From Helicobacter sp. (lineage in GTDB: Bacteria > Campylobacterota > Campylobacteria > Campylobacterales > Helicobacteraceae), in the NCBI GenBank assembly GCA_029264655.1, contig JARHZY010000032.1, positions 1-13,022 of the forward strand: a stretch of 13,022 nt of DNA, given 5' to 3'. A program made the position numbers and the translations under genes. A model generated the notes under the pieces. That model made no database searches. It worked only from the letters and a program-made list of their open reading frames with translations, and had not been told where the DNA came from. Each line of letters starts with the position of its first letter. The first letter of the stretch is position 1. Below, piece by piece: positions 1-6,993 of the stretch.

Positions 1-309
1 AACAATGCTATGTAATGAAAAATGTTTATATTATATGGCTTTATAGTAATAATATGGTTTTATTATCTACATTAAACAATAAAAAATGTTATGAATACGT
101 AGTTATATGTTTTTATGGAGCATATTATAAATAAAATAGATAATTTTATGATGCAAAAGTGTATTTATAGAAATAAGTATTTTTCTTTAGGTTTATTCTT
201 ATTTACTAACTTAAAAAACCTTTTTGTTGGAATCTAATAAACTATACTCGCACAAAAGATTATAATTAGGAATTATCACAAAATGAATGCATTATGGATT
301 GTCTTACTA

Positions 310-321
310 TTTGCTAAAATA
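310..321 (+). promoter_or_regulatory. Orphan extended -10-like motif
   Basis: TTTGCTAAAATA, an exact copy of the motif at 6994-7005, with TAAAAT at 315-320 as the -10. Transcription would begin near 327, just before the palindrome at 337-356, and would run toward rpe in antisense orientation. No gene follows on this strand. Confidence 0.3.
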
Positions 322-336
322 GATGTGTAACTCATT

Positions 337-356
337 TCTTACTTTTAAAAGTAAGA
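337..356. repeat. Perfect 20-base palindrome
   Basis: Bases 337-356 are fully self-complementary, with core CTTACTTTTAAAAGTAAG flanked by T and A. An outer AACTC (329-333) can also pair with GAGTT (355-359) in an alternative bulged stem. It begins about 17 bases after the TAAAAT of the motif at 310-321, so a transcript from that motif would start almost with this hairpin. It could be an RNA stem, a bidirectional terminator or an operator. Confidence 0.45.
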
Positions 357-481
357 GTTTTGCCAATAGTGAATGGAAACCATAATGAAGTAATATACTA
401 TGTATGCATAGCAATATTTATAAAGCTTGTTGGAATCTTTATAATATTGTGAATATTATATATGATAGAGCAAATAAAATA

Positions 482-506
482 GCTATATTTTTAAATTTTG
501 TATAGC
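482..506 (-). terminator. Possible weak terminator of rpe
   Basis: On the minus strand a 6-bp stem (GCTATA/TATAGC), extendable by one G-T pair, spans the last codons and stop of rpe with a 13-base loop. It is followed by the T-rich run ATTTTATTT. The stem is short and the loop large, so this is a weak candidate; the real 3' end could lie further into the AT-rich gap. Confidence 0.25.
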
Positions 507-1274
507 CACTTTTCTATTTTTTTGTTTAAAGATATAATTTCCAGCAACCACAATATCAACACCAACATTTTTTAATGTGTGGATATTTGTTTCGTTAATG
601 CCACCATCTACTTCTATAAGACATTGCGGATTACGCATAAGTATCATTTCTTTTAAATCTGCTATCTTTTCAATTGTACTTGGGATAAATTGTTGCCCAC
701 CAAATCCGGGATTAACACTCATAACAAGCACCATATCAATATCAGCAAGAATATATTTTAATCCATCAATAGTTGTATGTGGATTAATAACCACTGATGG
801 CGATATGCCATAAGCACGAATCTTTTGGATAAGGCGGTGCAGATGGCATTCACTCTCAATATGCACACTCATATATTTTGGTTGCAATGGTGCATATAAA
901 TCAACAAAAAAATCTGCATTTTCAACCATAAAATGTATATCGAGTGGTGTTTGCGTTATATGTGGAATCTGCTCTAATACACAAGGACCAAGTGTCATGT
1001 TTGGCACAAAATGCCCATCCATAACATCAATATGCAACAAATCACAACCACCTTCTACAACACTTTTAATCTCTTCTTCTAAGTGTAAAAAATTTGCAGA
1101 TAAAAGACTCGGGGCAACTTGCATGATTGTTGCAGAACTTGAGGTGTTATTAGCAAATAATGGCTCTTTTTGATTTTCAATATCTATATTTTTCATAGAT
1201 ATATTTGCTAAATCATCAATATCACGCACATGTTTTAATGAATGAAGCAATTTTTCAAACTTTGGATCTAGCAT
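483..1274 (-). CDS. rpe: Ribulose-phosphate 3-epimerase with N-terminal extension
   Basis: Rpe interconverts D-ribulose 5-phosphate and D-xylulose 5-phosphate in the cytosolic pentose phosphate pathway. The TIM-barrel begins at about residue 51 (MQVAPSLLSANF). The metal and catalytic residues are all visible: H81 and D83 in HIDVMDGHFVPN, H114 in DIHFMV, D223 in EVDGGI. The flexible loop SVNPGFGGQ (186-194) and the phosphate-binding AGNYIF region are also present. The barrel is ~213 residues, the normal size. The first 50 residues are extra, polar and without a recognisable domain. I kept the long start because AAGGA lies 6 bases before the ATG at 1274, whereas the internal ATG at 1124 has no visible binding site. 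It stands alone, divergent from cetB. Function is secure; only the start is debatable. Confidence 0.93.
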   Translation of the reverse strand: MLDPKFEKLLHSLKHVRDIDDLANISMKNIDIENQKEPLFANNTSSSATIMQVAPSLLSANFLHLEEEIKSVVEGGCDLLHIDVMDGHFVPNMTLGPCVLEQIPHITQTPLDIHFMVENADFFVDLYAPLQPKYMSVHIESECHLHRLIQKIRAYGISPSVVINPHTTIDGLKYILADIDMVLVMSVNPGFGGQQFIPSTIEKIADLKEMILMRNPQCLIEVDGGINETNIHTLKNVGVDIVVAGNYIFKQKNRKVAIQNLKI

Positions 1275-1513
1275 ATCTTGTCCTTGTATGTTTCATAAAA
1301 TAGCTTATTTGCAAAACTAGCATATTACAATAATACAAAATATTCGTTAATTTATGGGAATAATCCGCATAAAGCCCATTTTTTCAGAGTAATTTTTACA
1401 ATTTAATATATAACTTTGTATATATAGAGCAAGTTTTTAGTGTGCTGCTAAGTATAAATAAGGATATATTTTTGGTGATATGTAGCATATACATTTATCT
1501 TGAATTAATGCAA

Positions 1514-1524
1514 TTTGCTATAAC
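1514..1524 (+). promoter_or_regulatory. Extended -10-like motif TTTGCTATAAC
   Basis: TTTGC followed by TATAAC matches the extended -10 style seen elsewhere in this window, for example upstream of trpE. It lies 236 bases before the cetB start and is bracketed by the inverted repeat TGCAAT (1509-1514) and ATTGCA (1531-1536). It could be a distal cetB promoter or drive a small RNA. Confidence 0.35.
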
Positions 1525-1669
1525 GGCTTCATTGCAACATAGTCTATGCAGTATTATTTAATTTATAATTATTTTCAATTTACTTTTGTATTCACTTCGT
1601 TCTTGTTGATTAAGAATTTATATAATTTATATGACGCTACCAAAATAAGAAAAGTATAGTTTATATTCT

Positions 1670-1675
1670 TATAAT
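1670..1675 (+). promoter_or_regulatory. Probable cetB -10 box
   Basis: A perfect TATAAT sits 85 bases upstream of the chosen cetB start, with no recognisable -35, as is common in Helicobacter and Campylobacter. Transcription would start near 1682 and leave a leader of about 78 bases containing a GGAGA at 1696-1700 that is not followed by a usable start codon at proper distance. Confidence 0.45.
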
Positions 1676-1759
1676 AAAGGAATAATTTAAATAACGGAGA
1701 ACGAAATAGAATATTTATTGTATAATTATATTTCTACATTGTATCAAAAAGGAATGGGG

Positions 1760-2263
1760 ATGCCAGAACTTATACTTAATAAAGATATATTGATTACTTC
1801 AAAAACAGACTTAAAAGGCAATGTATTATATTGCAATCAATCTTTCTTAGATTATGCAGAATACAATGAAGAAGAAGTTTTATTTAAATCGCATAACATT
1901 GTGCGTCATGAAGATATGCCAAAATGTGTTTTCAAGATTCTATGGGAATATATTAGACAAGGCAAAGAAGTATTTGCATTTGTAAAAAATAAAACAAAAA
2001 ATAATAATTTTTACTGGGTGTTTGCAAATATTACACCAAACTATAATCAAAAAAATCAAGTAATTGGGTATTATTCTGTGCGGAGAAGAGCAAATCCAAA
2101 AGCACTTCAAGTTATTAGTAAAATCTATGAACAAGCATTGCGTATTGAAAAAACGCAAGGAGTAGATAAAGCTTATAGTTTTATCCTTGAACATATAAAA
2201 AATACAAAATTATCTTACAATCACTTTATTGTGAATCTCCAAAAGGATGGCGATGTTGCTTAG
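1760..2263 (+). CDS. cetB: CetB-like PAS redox/energy-taxis sensor
   Basis: A soluble 167-residue protein with one PAS domain (about residues 10-115) of the Aer/CetB type. The family binds FAD and senses cellular redox state, signalling through a separate membrane partner, CetA. The signature NIVRHEDMP (46-54) keeps the Arg, His and Asp equivalent to the FAD-site R57, H58 and D60 of E. coli Aer; the Aer Trp79 position appears to be Val. FYWVFANITP and the GYYSVRRRA strand are also typical. About 50 helical residues follow. I placed the start at 1760 because AAAAAGGA lies 6 bases before this ATG. A TTG at 1718 would add 14 residues but is 17 bases from the nearest GGAGA. The 3' end overlaps cetA, indicating translational coupling. 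Flavin binding is inferred by homology. Confidence 0.85.
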   Translation: MPELILNKDILITSKTDLKGNVLYCNQSFLDYAEYNEEEVLFKSHNIVRHEDMPKCVFKILWEYIRQGKEVFAFVKNKTKNNNFYWVFANITPNYNQKNQVIGYYSVRRRANPKALQVISKIYEQALRIEKTQGVDKAYSFILEHIKNTKLSYNHFIVNLQKDGDVA

Positions 2264-3644
2264 AATCTTTTTAGCGATAGGGATATTATTTTCTTTTATT
2301 GCAACAATATTAGCTTTTTTTGATAAGAGTTTTATTCTTGGTGGTATTATGCTTATTGTCTGTATAGCACAAGGGGTAAGTATATTTTTTGAGACGAAAC
2401 GCAACCATTTTTTAGAGCGAATTATTGGAGTAACAGAGAATGCAAAAGAAGGTGATTTTGAAAGTCGGGTTATCCATTTGCAGGGAGATTCAAGCCTTGT
2501 AAAACTTGGTGGGAATCTTAATGTCTTACTTGATAATCTTGAGGCATTTTTACGCGAAGTTAATACTTCTGTGAGTGCTTCACAAAACCATGAATTTTAT
2601 AGACGTGCTTTAAGCGAAGGATTAAAAGGCACATTTGTAAAAAATATAGAAAGCATTAATTTTTGTCTTAATAGCATTGAAACAAATGCAAAAGAGAGTA
2701 TCCAAAATTCGCTTGCACATGCATTAATGAATATGAGTTTGGATAATCAGAATCATGATTTAAAAAACATTAGCACAGATTTAGGACTTGAAATGAGTAA
2801 AATGCATGGGGTTAATGACAATATTCAATCACTTGCCCAAATTGCAGAAGAAAATAAAACAAATATTACAGGGGTTGCTGAAAGTATTACTAACTTATTG
2901 ACACTCATTACACAAAGTAACGATGCAATCAATAATTTTGCACAACGTTCTCATGATATTGGTAATGTAATTCAGCTTATAATTAACATTGCCGCCCAAA
3001 CTAATCTTTTAGCCCTTAATGCAAGTATTGAAGCAGCAAGAGCAGGAGAGCATGGCAGAGGCTTTGCAGTGGTTGCTGATGAGGTAAGAAAGCTTGCCGA
3101 AAGTACACATAAAGCAACTGATGAAATTTCGCTTGTGATTCAAACTATGCAACAAGAAATTACAACTATTCAGGCAGGGAGTGAAGAAGTTTATCGCATT
3201 ATTAATGAAACGCAAAGCAAAATTGCTTCCTTTATTGATGTGTTTGAGAATCTTGGTCATGAAAGCACAGCTTTATATACAGCATTTAATGTGTTGCAAA
3301 AAAGCCTTATTATTAATGTAGCAAAGATTGAACATATCTTATATAAGTCGAATGCATATTTAAGTTTTAAACTTTTTAAGCCAGCACAAGATTTTACGCA
3401 ACATGCCATATCCCATCTCTTTGAAGATCCAATTTGTCAGAAGGTGCTTTTTAGTCTTGTTAGTGAATCTGAAGTTAATGCAAGCTGTGCTATCATTATG
3501 CGTAATATTACTGATGCTTTACAAAAAATTGATAAGGAATTAGATAGCACAGATATTGACTATATTGCTACACGTTTAAATGCTATGGAAGAGGCAAGCC
3601 AACAATTTATGCAAAAACTTGACAACGCAATAAAAAAATCTTAA
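2253..3644 (+). CDS. cetA: CetA-like membrane chemoreceptor (MCP signalling domain)
   Basis: Partner of CetB in bipartite energy taxis, passing the signal to CheA/CheW. The 463-residue protein starts with a two-helix hairpin (about 4-22 and 27-46) joined by a very short loop, so it has no periplasmic sensor domain. A HAMP-like region (about 50-110) follows, then the conserved MCP tip IAAQTNLLALNAS (246-258) and AGEHGRGFAVVADEVRKLAE (264-283). The C-terminal ~100 residues contain HILYKSNAYLS (361-371), very like the first helix of a CZB zinc-binding domain, but most expected zinc ligands are replaced. ATG 2253 is preferred: AAAAGG lies 6 bases upstream, while the ATG at 2247 overlaps that site. 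It overlaps the end of cetB by 11 bases. Length is close to the ~459 residues I recall for Campylobacter CetA. Confidence 0.88.
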   Translation: MLLRIFLAIGILFSFIATILAFFDKSFILGGIMLIVCIAQGVSIFFETKRNHFLERIIGVTENAKEGDFESRVIHLQGDSSLVKLGGNLNVLLDNLEAFLREVNTSVSASQNHEFYRRALSEGLKGTFVKNIESINFCLNSIETNAKESIQNSLAHALMNMSLDNQNHDLKNISTDLGLEMSKMHGVNDNIQSLAQIAEENKTNITGVAESITNLLTLITQSNDAINNFAQRSHDIGNVIQLIINIAAQTNLLALNASIEAARAGEHGRGFAVVADEVRKLAESTHKATDEISLVIQTMQQEITTIQAGSEEVYRIINETQSKIASFIDVFENLGHESTALYTAFNVLQKSLIINVAKIEHILYKSNAYLSFKLFKPAQDFTQHAISHLFEDPICQKVLFSLVSESEVNASCAIIMRNITDALQKIDKELDSTDIDYIATRLNAMEEASQQFMQKLDNAIKKS

Positions 3645-3704
3645 CTTTAATATAACATAAATCTTTTTATATAGTTGTCTATAATTGTATTTATTAATAT
3701 ATAA

Positions 3705-3717
3705 GGAAATGATTTCC
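3705..3717. promoter_or_regulatory. Small palindrome GGAAAT-G-ATTTCC
   Basis: A perfect 6-bp inverted repeat around one central G lies 60 bases after the cetA stop and 190 bases before ndk. There is no T-run after it, so it is not a typical terminator. It may be a regulator-binding site; no known operator was recognised. Confidence 0.25.
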
Positions 3718-3747
3718 ATGATAGTTTTTCTCCATTCTTTCACTAAG

Positions 3748-3766
3748 AATGATTGATTCAATCGTT
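3748..3766. promoter_or_regulatory. Imperfect palindrome, candidate operator upstream of ndk
   Basis: AATGATTGATTCAATCGTT is symmetric around a central T with GATTGA/TCAATC arms and one mismatched pair outside. It lies 30-70 bases upstream of candidate -10 elements for ndk (TAAAAT at 3796-3801, TATAAG at 3837-3842), a position fitting an activator or repressor site. It is AT-rich with TGATTnAATCA-like symmetry, but I cannot assign it to a named regulator. Confidence 0.3.
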
Positions 3767-3836
3767 AATATCTTGATTTTTAACATTTTTTAGTGTAAAA
3801 TGTTTATTTTTAAATTTTGCGGTAATCTTTGCAAGT

Positions 3837-3842
3837 TATAAG
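3837..3842 (+). promoter_or_regulatory. Candidate ndk operon -10 element
   Basis: TATAAG preceded by TTTGCAAGT lies 52 bases before the ndk ATG. TAAAAT at 3796-3801 is an alternative. The ndk-to-fabH cluster needs a promoter in this 250-base gap, since cetA ends at 3644, but the choice between the candidates is uncertain. Confidence 0.3.
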
Positions 3843-3894
3843 GATTCTTAACTTCTTTAAAGATAATAGCTGCATATTGTTAAAGGAAAGATTA

Positions 3895-4308
3895 ATGGAA
3901 CAAACATTATCAATTATTAAGCCTGATGCTGTAAAAAAGAATGTTGTTGGGAAAATTATTTCACGATTTGAAGAAAATGGTTTGCGTATTGCAGCAGCTA
4001 AAAAAGTGCAACTTAGTCGTCATGAAGCACAAGAGTTTTATGCTGTGCATAAAGAACGTCCTTTTTATAAAGATCTTGTTGATTTTATGGTTAGTGGTCC
4101 TGTAGTCGTTATGGTATTAGAAGGAAATAATGCAGTTGCTAAAAATAGAGAGCTTATGGGTGCAACTAATCCAAAAGAAGCCGCAGCAGGCACTATACGT
4201 GCAGATTTTGCAGAAAGTATTGATGCAAATGCTGTGCATGGGAGTGATTCTAAAGAAAATGCAGCTATTGAAATAGCATTTTTCTTTGCAAAAAGTAAAA
4301 TTTTATAA
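3895..4308 (+). CDS. ndk: Nucleoside diphosphate kinase
   Basis: Transfers the gamma-phosphate of ATP to nucleoside diphosphates through a phospho-histidine intermediate, balancing NTP and dNTP pools in the cytosol. The 137-residue protein has the usual family length. It starts with MEQTLSIIKPDAV, carries the GATNPKEAAAGTIRADFA region (89-106), and has the catalytic His115 in NAVHGSDS. An in-frame TTG at 3829 would add 22 residues, but AAAGGAA 6-7 bases before the ATG at 3895 and family length both support the shorter form. It heads the cluster that runs through fabH. The next gene follows after 18 bases. Confidence 0.97.
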   Translation: MEQTLSIIKPDAVKKNVVGKIISRFEENGLRIAAAKKVQLSRHEAQEFYAVHKERPFYKDLVDFMVSGPVVVMVLEGNNAVAKNRELMGATNPKEAAAGTIRADFAESIDANAVHGSDSKENAAIEIAFFFAKSKIL

Positions 4309-4326
4309 TTTTTATGTGGGCTATTT

Positions 4327-4713
4327 GTGAAAATTGAATTTAGAAAAATCACAAATAAACCAAAGCCAATTTGCATTACACTTCATAAAGCAAATAGTGA
4401 TATATTAGATGAAAATGAATCTATAGAAGTGCAAGGTGAAGTTATACGAAAAGATAATAAGCTTGTTATATTTCAAGGCAAAATGAGTGGTTATTTACAA
4501 CTTATTTGTGCAAGAAGTGGGCAAGATTTTATCTATCAAATTAATGAGAGTTTGGTTTTGTATTTTTCAGATGGAATCTGGGAAGCACAAAACCAATCAA
4601 AAGATATTGATTCACTTGATGTCATTGAATTTTTTGATGGTTTTATAGATTTTGATTTTGTGATAACAAGCGAAATAGAATCTATACGATTAGATTATAA
4701 TATTAAGGAGTAA
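4327..4713 (+). CDS. YceD/DUF177-family protein
   Basis: A 128-residue protein whose place directly before rpmF and whose central pattern (LQLICARSGQDF, 58-69) fit the YceD/DUF177 family. Members are widely linked to rpmF and implicated in 23S rRNA or ribosome maturation, though the mechanism is poorly known. The family's usual CxRC pair is reduced here to Cys61 with Ser64, so one cysteine is lost. The acidic C-terminal half (DVIEFFDGFIDFDFV) matches the family's acidic tail, but its usual ending is less conserved. The only reasonable start is GTG at 4327; no strong ribosome binding site is visible, so translation may depend on coupling to ndk, 18 bases upstream. Its own end carries the AAGGAG used by rpmF. 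Confidence 0.75.
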   Translation: MKIEFRKITNKPKPICITLHKANSDILDENESIEVQGEVIRKDNKLVIFQGKMSGYLQLICARSGQDFIYQINESLVLYFSDGIWEAQNQSKDIDSLDVIEFFDGFIDFDFVITSEIESIRLDYNIKE

Positions 4714-4716
4714 ATT

Positions 4717-4866
4717 ATGGCAGTTCCTAAGCGAAGAGTGAGTAAGACAAGAGCGGCAAAAAGACGCACACATTACAAAGTAACATTAGCAAAGCCAATC
4801 AAAGATAAAGATGGTAGCTGGAAGTTACCACATCATATTAATAAATTTACGCAATCTTATAACTAG
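4717..4866 (+). CDS. rpmF: Large-subunit ribosomal protein bL32
   Basis: A 49-residue basic protein: MAVPKRRVSKTRAAKRRTHY at the start, then KLAKP-like VTLAKPIKDKDG, and a C-terminal PHHINKFTQSYN. It closely matches what I recall of Helicobacter L32 in sequence and size. It lacks the paired cysteines that bind zinc in many other L32 proteins, so it is the zinc-free form. AAGGAG ends 6 bases before the ATG, and the start lies only 3 bases after the stop of the YceD-family gene. It is followed by plsX after 8 bases. Confidence 0.97.
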   Translation: MAVPKRRVSKTRAAKRRTHYKVTLAKPIKDKDGSWKLPHHINKFTQSYN

Positions 4867-4874
4867 AATATAAC

Positions 4875-5885
4875 ATGTTACAGATTGCATTAGATGCAAT
4901 GGGTGCTGATAATGGTATTGAGCCTGTTGTATGCGGTTTATTGCAGGCGTTGCAAAAACGAAATTTTAAAGCACTTTTGGTAGGTGATACTAATGCATTG
5001 AAGTCTTTCTTAGATTCTAAGAAACCTACAAATGATATGTTGCAACGCATTGAGTTAATACATGCTGATGATTATATCCGTATGGACGAACAAGCAAGTA
5101 ATGCAAATAAACGCACTACCACTTCTATATACCATGCTATAGGACTTGTGAAGAATAACCAAGCTGATGCATGCGTAAGTGCCGGGCATAGCGGAGCAAC
5201 TATGAGTCTTGCAACTTTACAAATTGGAAGGATAAAAGGCGTTTCTCGTCCTGCAATATGCACTTGTATGCCAACCATAGAAGAACGTTGCAGTATTATA
5301 TTGGATGCTGGTGCAAATACAGATTGTAAGCCTGAATATCTTGTAGATTTTGCCCTTATGGGATTCCATTATGCAAAACATGTATTACACTATGAATCTC
5401 CTAGTGTTGGACTTTTGGCAAATGGTGAAGAAGATTCTAAGGGAAATGATTTAACAAAGCAAACTTTTCAGCTACTAAAGCATTATGATTTTTTTAAAGG
5501 TAATGTTGAAGGATCTGATATTTTTAATGGTTCTGTAGATGTTATTGTGTGTGATGGTTTTATGGGTAATCTTGTATTAAAAGCTAGCGAAGGCGTAGCA
5601 AGCTCTATTAGCACAATCTTGAAAGCAGAAATAAAAAAGTCTTTTATAAGTTCCCTTGGTTATTTTTTAGTAAAACCAGCTTTTCAAGCTTTAAAAACAA
5701 AGATTGATTATGCAGAATATGGTGGTGCTCCATTGCTTGGCATTAAAAAACCCGTTATTATTAGTCATGGTAAAAGTAACGCTAGAGCAATGGAGTGTGC
5801 AATTTATCAAGCTGTTGATGCATGTGATTCAAAAATATGTGATAAAATTACAGAGGCATTCGAGTTCATTGCAACAACGAAGTAA
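4875..5885 (+). CDS. plsX: Phosphate acyltransferase PlsX
   Basis: PlsX makes acyl-phosphate from acyl-ACP and phosphate, the first step of the PlsX/PlsY route to lysophosphatidic acid, as a peripheral enzyme at the membrane. The 336-residue length is normal. Motifs run in order: IALDAMGADNG (4-14), SAGHSGA (102-108, where many homologues have SAGNTGA), LDAGAN (143-148), NGEEDSKG (183-190), CDGFMGNLVLK (226-236) and YAEYGGAPLLGI (279-290). The start is fixed because the next ATG falls inside the first motif. No Shine-Dalgarno sequence is seen before it (TAGAATATAAC), so translation probably depends on coupling to rpmF, whose stop is 8 bases upstream. Its product and FabH share control of lipid synthesis, fitting the cluster. 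Confidence 0.96.
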   Translation: MLQIALDAMGADNGIEPVVCGLLQALQKRNFKALLVGDTNALKSFLDSKKPTNDMLQRIELIHADDYIRMDEQASNANKRTTTSIYHAIGLVKNNQADACVSAGHSGATMSLATLQIGRIKGVSRPAICTCMPTIEERCSIILDAGANTDCKPEYLVDFALMGFHYAKHVLHYESPSVGLLANGEEDSKGNDLTKQTFQLLKHYDFFKGNVEGSDIFNGSVDVIVCDGFMGNLVLKASEGVASSISTILKAEIKKSFISSLGYFLVKPAFQALKTKIDYAEYGGAPLLGIKKPVIISHGKSNARAMECAIYQAVDACDSKICDKITEAFEFIATTK

Positions 5886-5928
5886 TTAATAGCATAAAAG
5901 TTCTTGCATTAAATTTTAAGGAAAAAAA

Positions 5929-6945
5929 ATGTTCTATGCTTCTATAAAGTCCATCGCTTCCTATGTACCAAAAAACTGCATTCCAAATGATTTTTTTACG
6001 CAGTTTTTAGAAACAAATGACGAATGGATTACCCAACGCACAGGTATAAAAACGCGTTATTTTGCAGATAAAACACAAAAAAGCAGTGATTTGGGCGTAG
6101 AGGCTGCTAAACTTGCCCTACAACGTGCAAATCTTGCACCTAAAGATGTTGATTTAGTGCTTTGTGCAACCATTAACCCCGATTTTTTTGCTATGCCATC
6201 AACTGCTTGCATTATTGCCACAAAGCTTGGTATTGCAAATATTCCATCATTTGATATTAGTGCAGCTTGCACTGGTTTTATTTATGCACTTTCTATAGCA
6301 AAGGGATATATTGAGAGTGGTATGTATCAAAATATTCTTGTTATAGGTGCAGAAAAAACAAGTGGTGTGCTTGATTTCACCGATAGAACAACTTGTGTTT
6401 TGTTTGGTGATGGTGCTGGTGCTTGTATTGTTGGTAGAGGAGAGCAAGTAGGCATTAAAGATATTCATATTGCTGCTGATGGGCAATTTTCGCACTTACT
6501 TTGCACACCCAAACGATTAAATGAATTTTCACAACATGAAGCATTAAGTGTGCTTGGCACAATAGATGAAAGCATAATAGAGCAAAACCAATTTTTGAAA
6601 ATGAAAGGCAGTGAAGTATTTAAAATTGCGGTAAGAACAATTGCAAAAGATGCACAAAATATTCTAGCACATAATAATATGAGTGCAAAAGACTTAGATT
6701 ACTTTGTCCCTCATCAAGCCAATTTGCGTATTATTCAATCTGTTGCTAATACACTTGAGTTACCTGAAGAAAAAATTATTTTAAGTGTGCAAAAATATGG
6801 CAATACCTCTGCAGCAAGTATCCCTATGGCACTCGATGATGCTTACACAAATGGTAAATTCAAGCATCGCGATTTACTTCTGCTTGATGCATTTGGTTCT
6901 GGCTTTACATGGGGTAGTGCCTTAGTTTATGCGGATTTTGTATAA
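5929..6945 (+). CDS. fabH: Beta-ketoacyl-ACP synthase III
   Basis: FabH condenses acetyl-CoA with malonyl-ACP to start type II fatty acid synthesis in the cytosol. The 338-residue protein has the full thiolase fold with the Cys-His-Asn triad: C114 in SAACTGF, H262 in VPHQANLRI and N292 in YGNTSAAS. DEWITQRTGI (31-40) and GDGAGA (160-165) are also conserved. AAGG followed by a run of A leads directly into the ATG, so the spacer between the ribosome binding site and start is a pure A-tract. It follows plsX by 43 bases and is the last gene of the cluster; a converging operon lies beyond. Confidence 0.97.
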   Translation: MFYASIKSIASYVPKNCIPNDFFTQFLETNDEWITQRTGIKTRYFADKTQKSSDLGVEAAKLALQRANLAPKDVDLVLCATINPDFFAMPSTACIIATKLGIANIPSFDISAACTGFIYALSIAKGYIESGMYQNILVIGAEKTSGVLDFTDRTTCVLFGDGAGACIVGRGEQVGIKDIHIAADGQFSHLLCTPKRLNEFSQHEALSVLGTIDESIIEQNQFLKMKGSEVFKIAVRTIAKDAQNILAHNNMSAKDLDYFVPHQANLRIIQSVANTLELPEEKIILSVQKYGNTSAASIPMALDDAYTNGKFKHRDLLLLDAFGSGFTWGSALVYADFV

Positions 6946-6993
6946 TATATTTATCTTATCAAATATTGTATATGAGAAAATAAAAAAATATTG

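Larger units (their letters stand above)
1..482. other. AT-rich non-coding region downstream of rpe
   Basis: No credible gene is visible on either strand: every frame is broken by frequent stops. It contains a perfect 20-base palindrome at 337-356 (core CTTACTTTTAAAAGTAAG), an extended -10-like motif TTTGCTAAAATA at 310-321, and a 12-base direct repeat TTGTTGGAATCT at 224-235 and 427-438. A 15-codon ORF at 283-330 starts with ATG but has no well-placed ribosome binding site. The stretch lies 3' of rpe, so it may hold a terminator, a small RNA, or the decayed remains of a gene. I cannot tell which from this window. Confidence 0.6.
1275..1717. other. Divergent intergenic region between rpe and cetB
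   Basis: Non-coding and AT-rich. It should carry the promoters of rpe (minus) and cetB (plus); with cetB starting at 1760 the non-coding stretch extends to 1759. Visible elements are a TATAAT at 1670-1675, an extended -10-like TTTGCTATAAC at 1514-1524, and an inverted repeat TGCAAT/ATTGCA (1509-1514 and 1531-1536) that brackets the latter motif. No clear rpe promoter could be assigned. No ORF with a ribosome binding site was seen here. Confidence 0.55.

Noticed and set aside
283..330. 15-codon ORF (MNALWIVLLFAKIDV), possible small membrane peptide or remnant of a transporter gene
   Set aside because: Too short, with the nearest AGGA about 11-13 bases away, and no homology I can assert; the frame ends at once and no continuation is found in other frames.
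1718..1759. TTG start for cetB giving 181 residues
   Set aside because: The nearest GGAGA is 17 bases away, while the ATG at 1760 has AAAAAGGA at 6 bases and gives about the length of Campylobacter CetB.
3829..3894. TTG-initiated extension of ndk by 22 residues
   Set aside because: The ATG at 3895 has a well-placed AAAGGAA and gives the family's normal length and N-terminus; the extension overlaps promoter-like sequence.
4065..4376. 103-codon minus-strand ORF across ndk and the YceD-family gene
   Set aside because: It lies opposite the conserved ndk active-site region and has no supporting signals.
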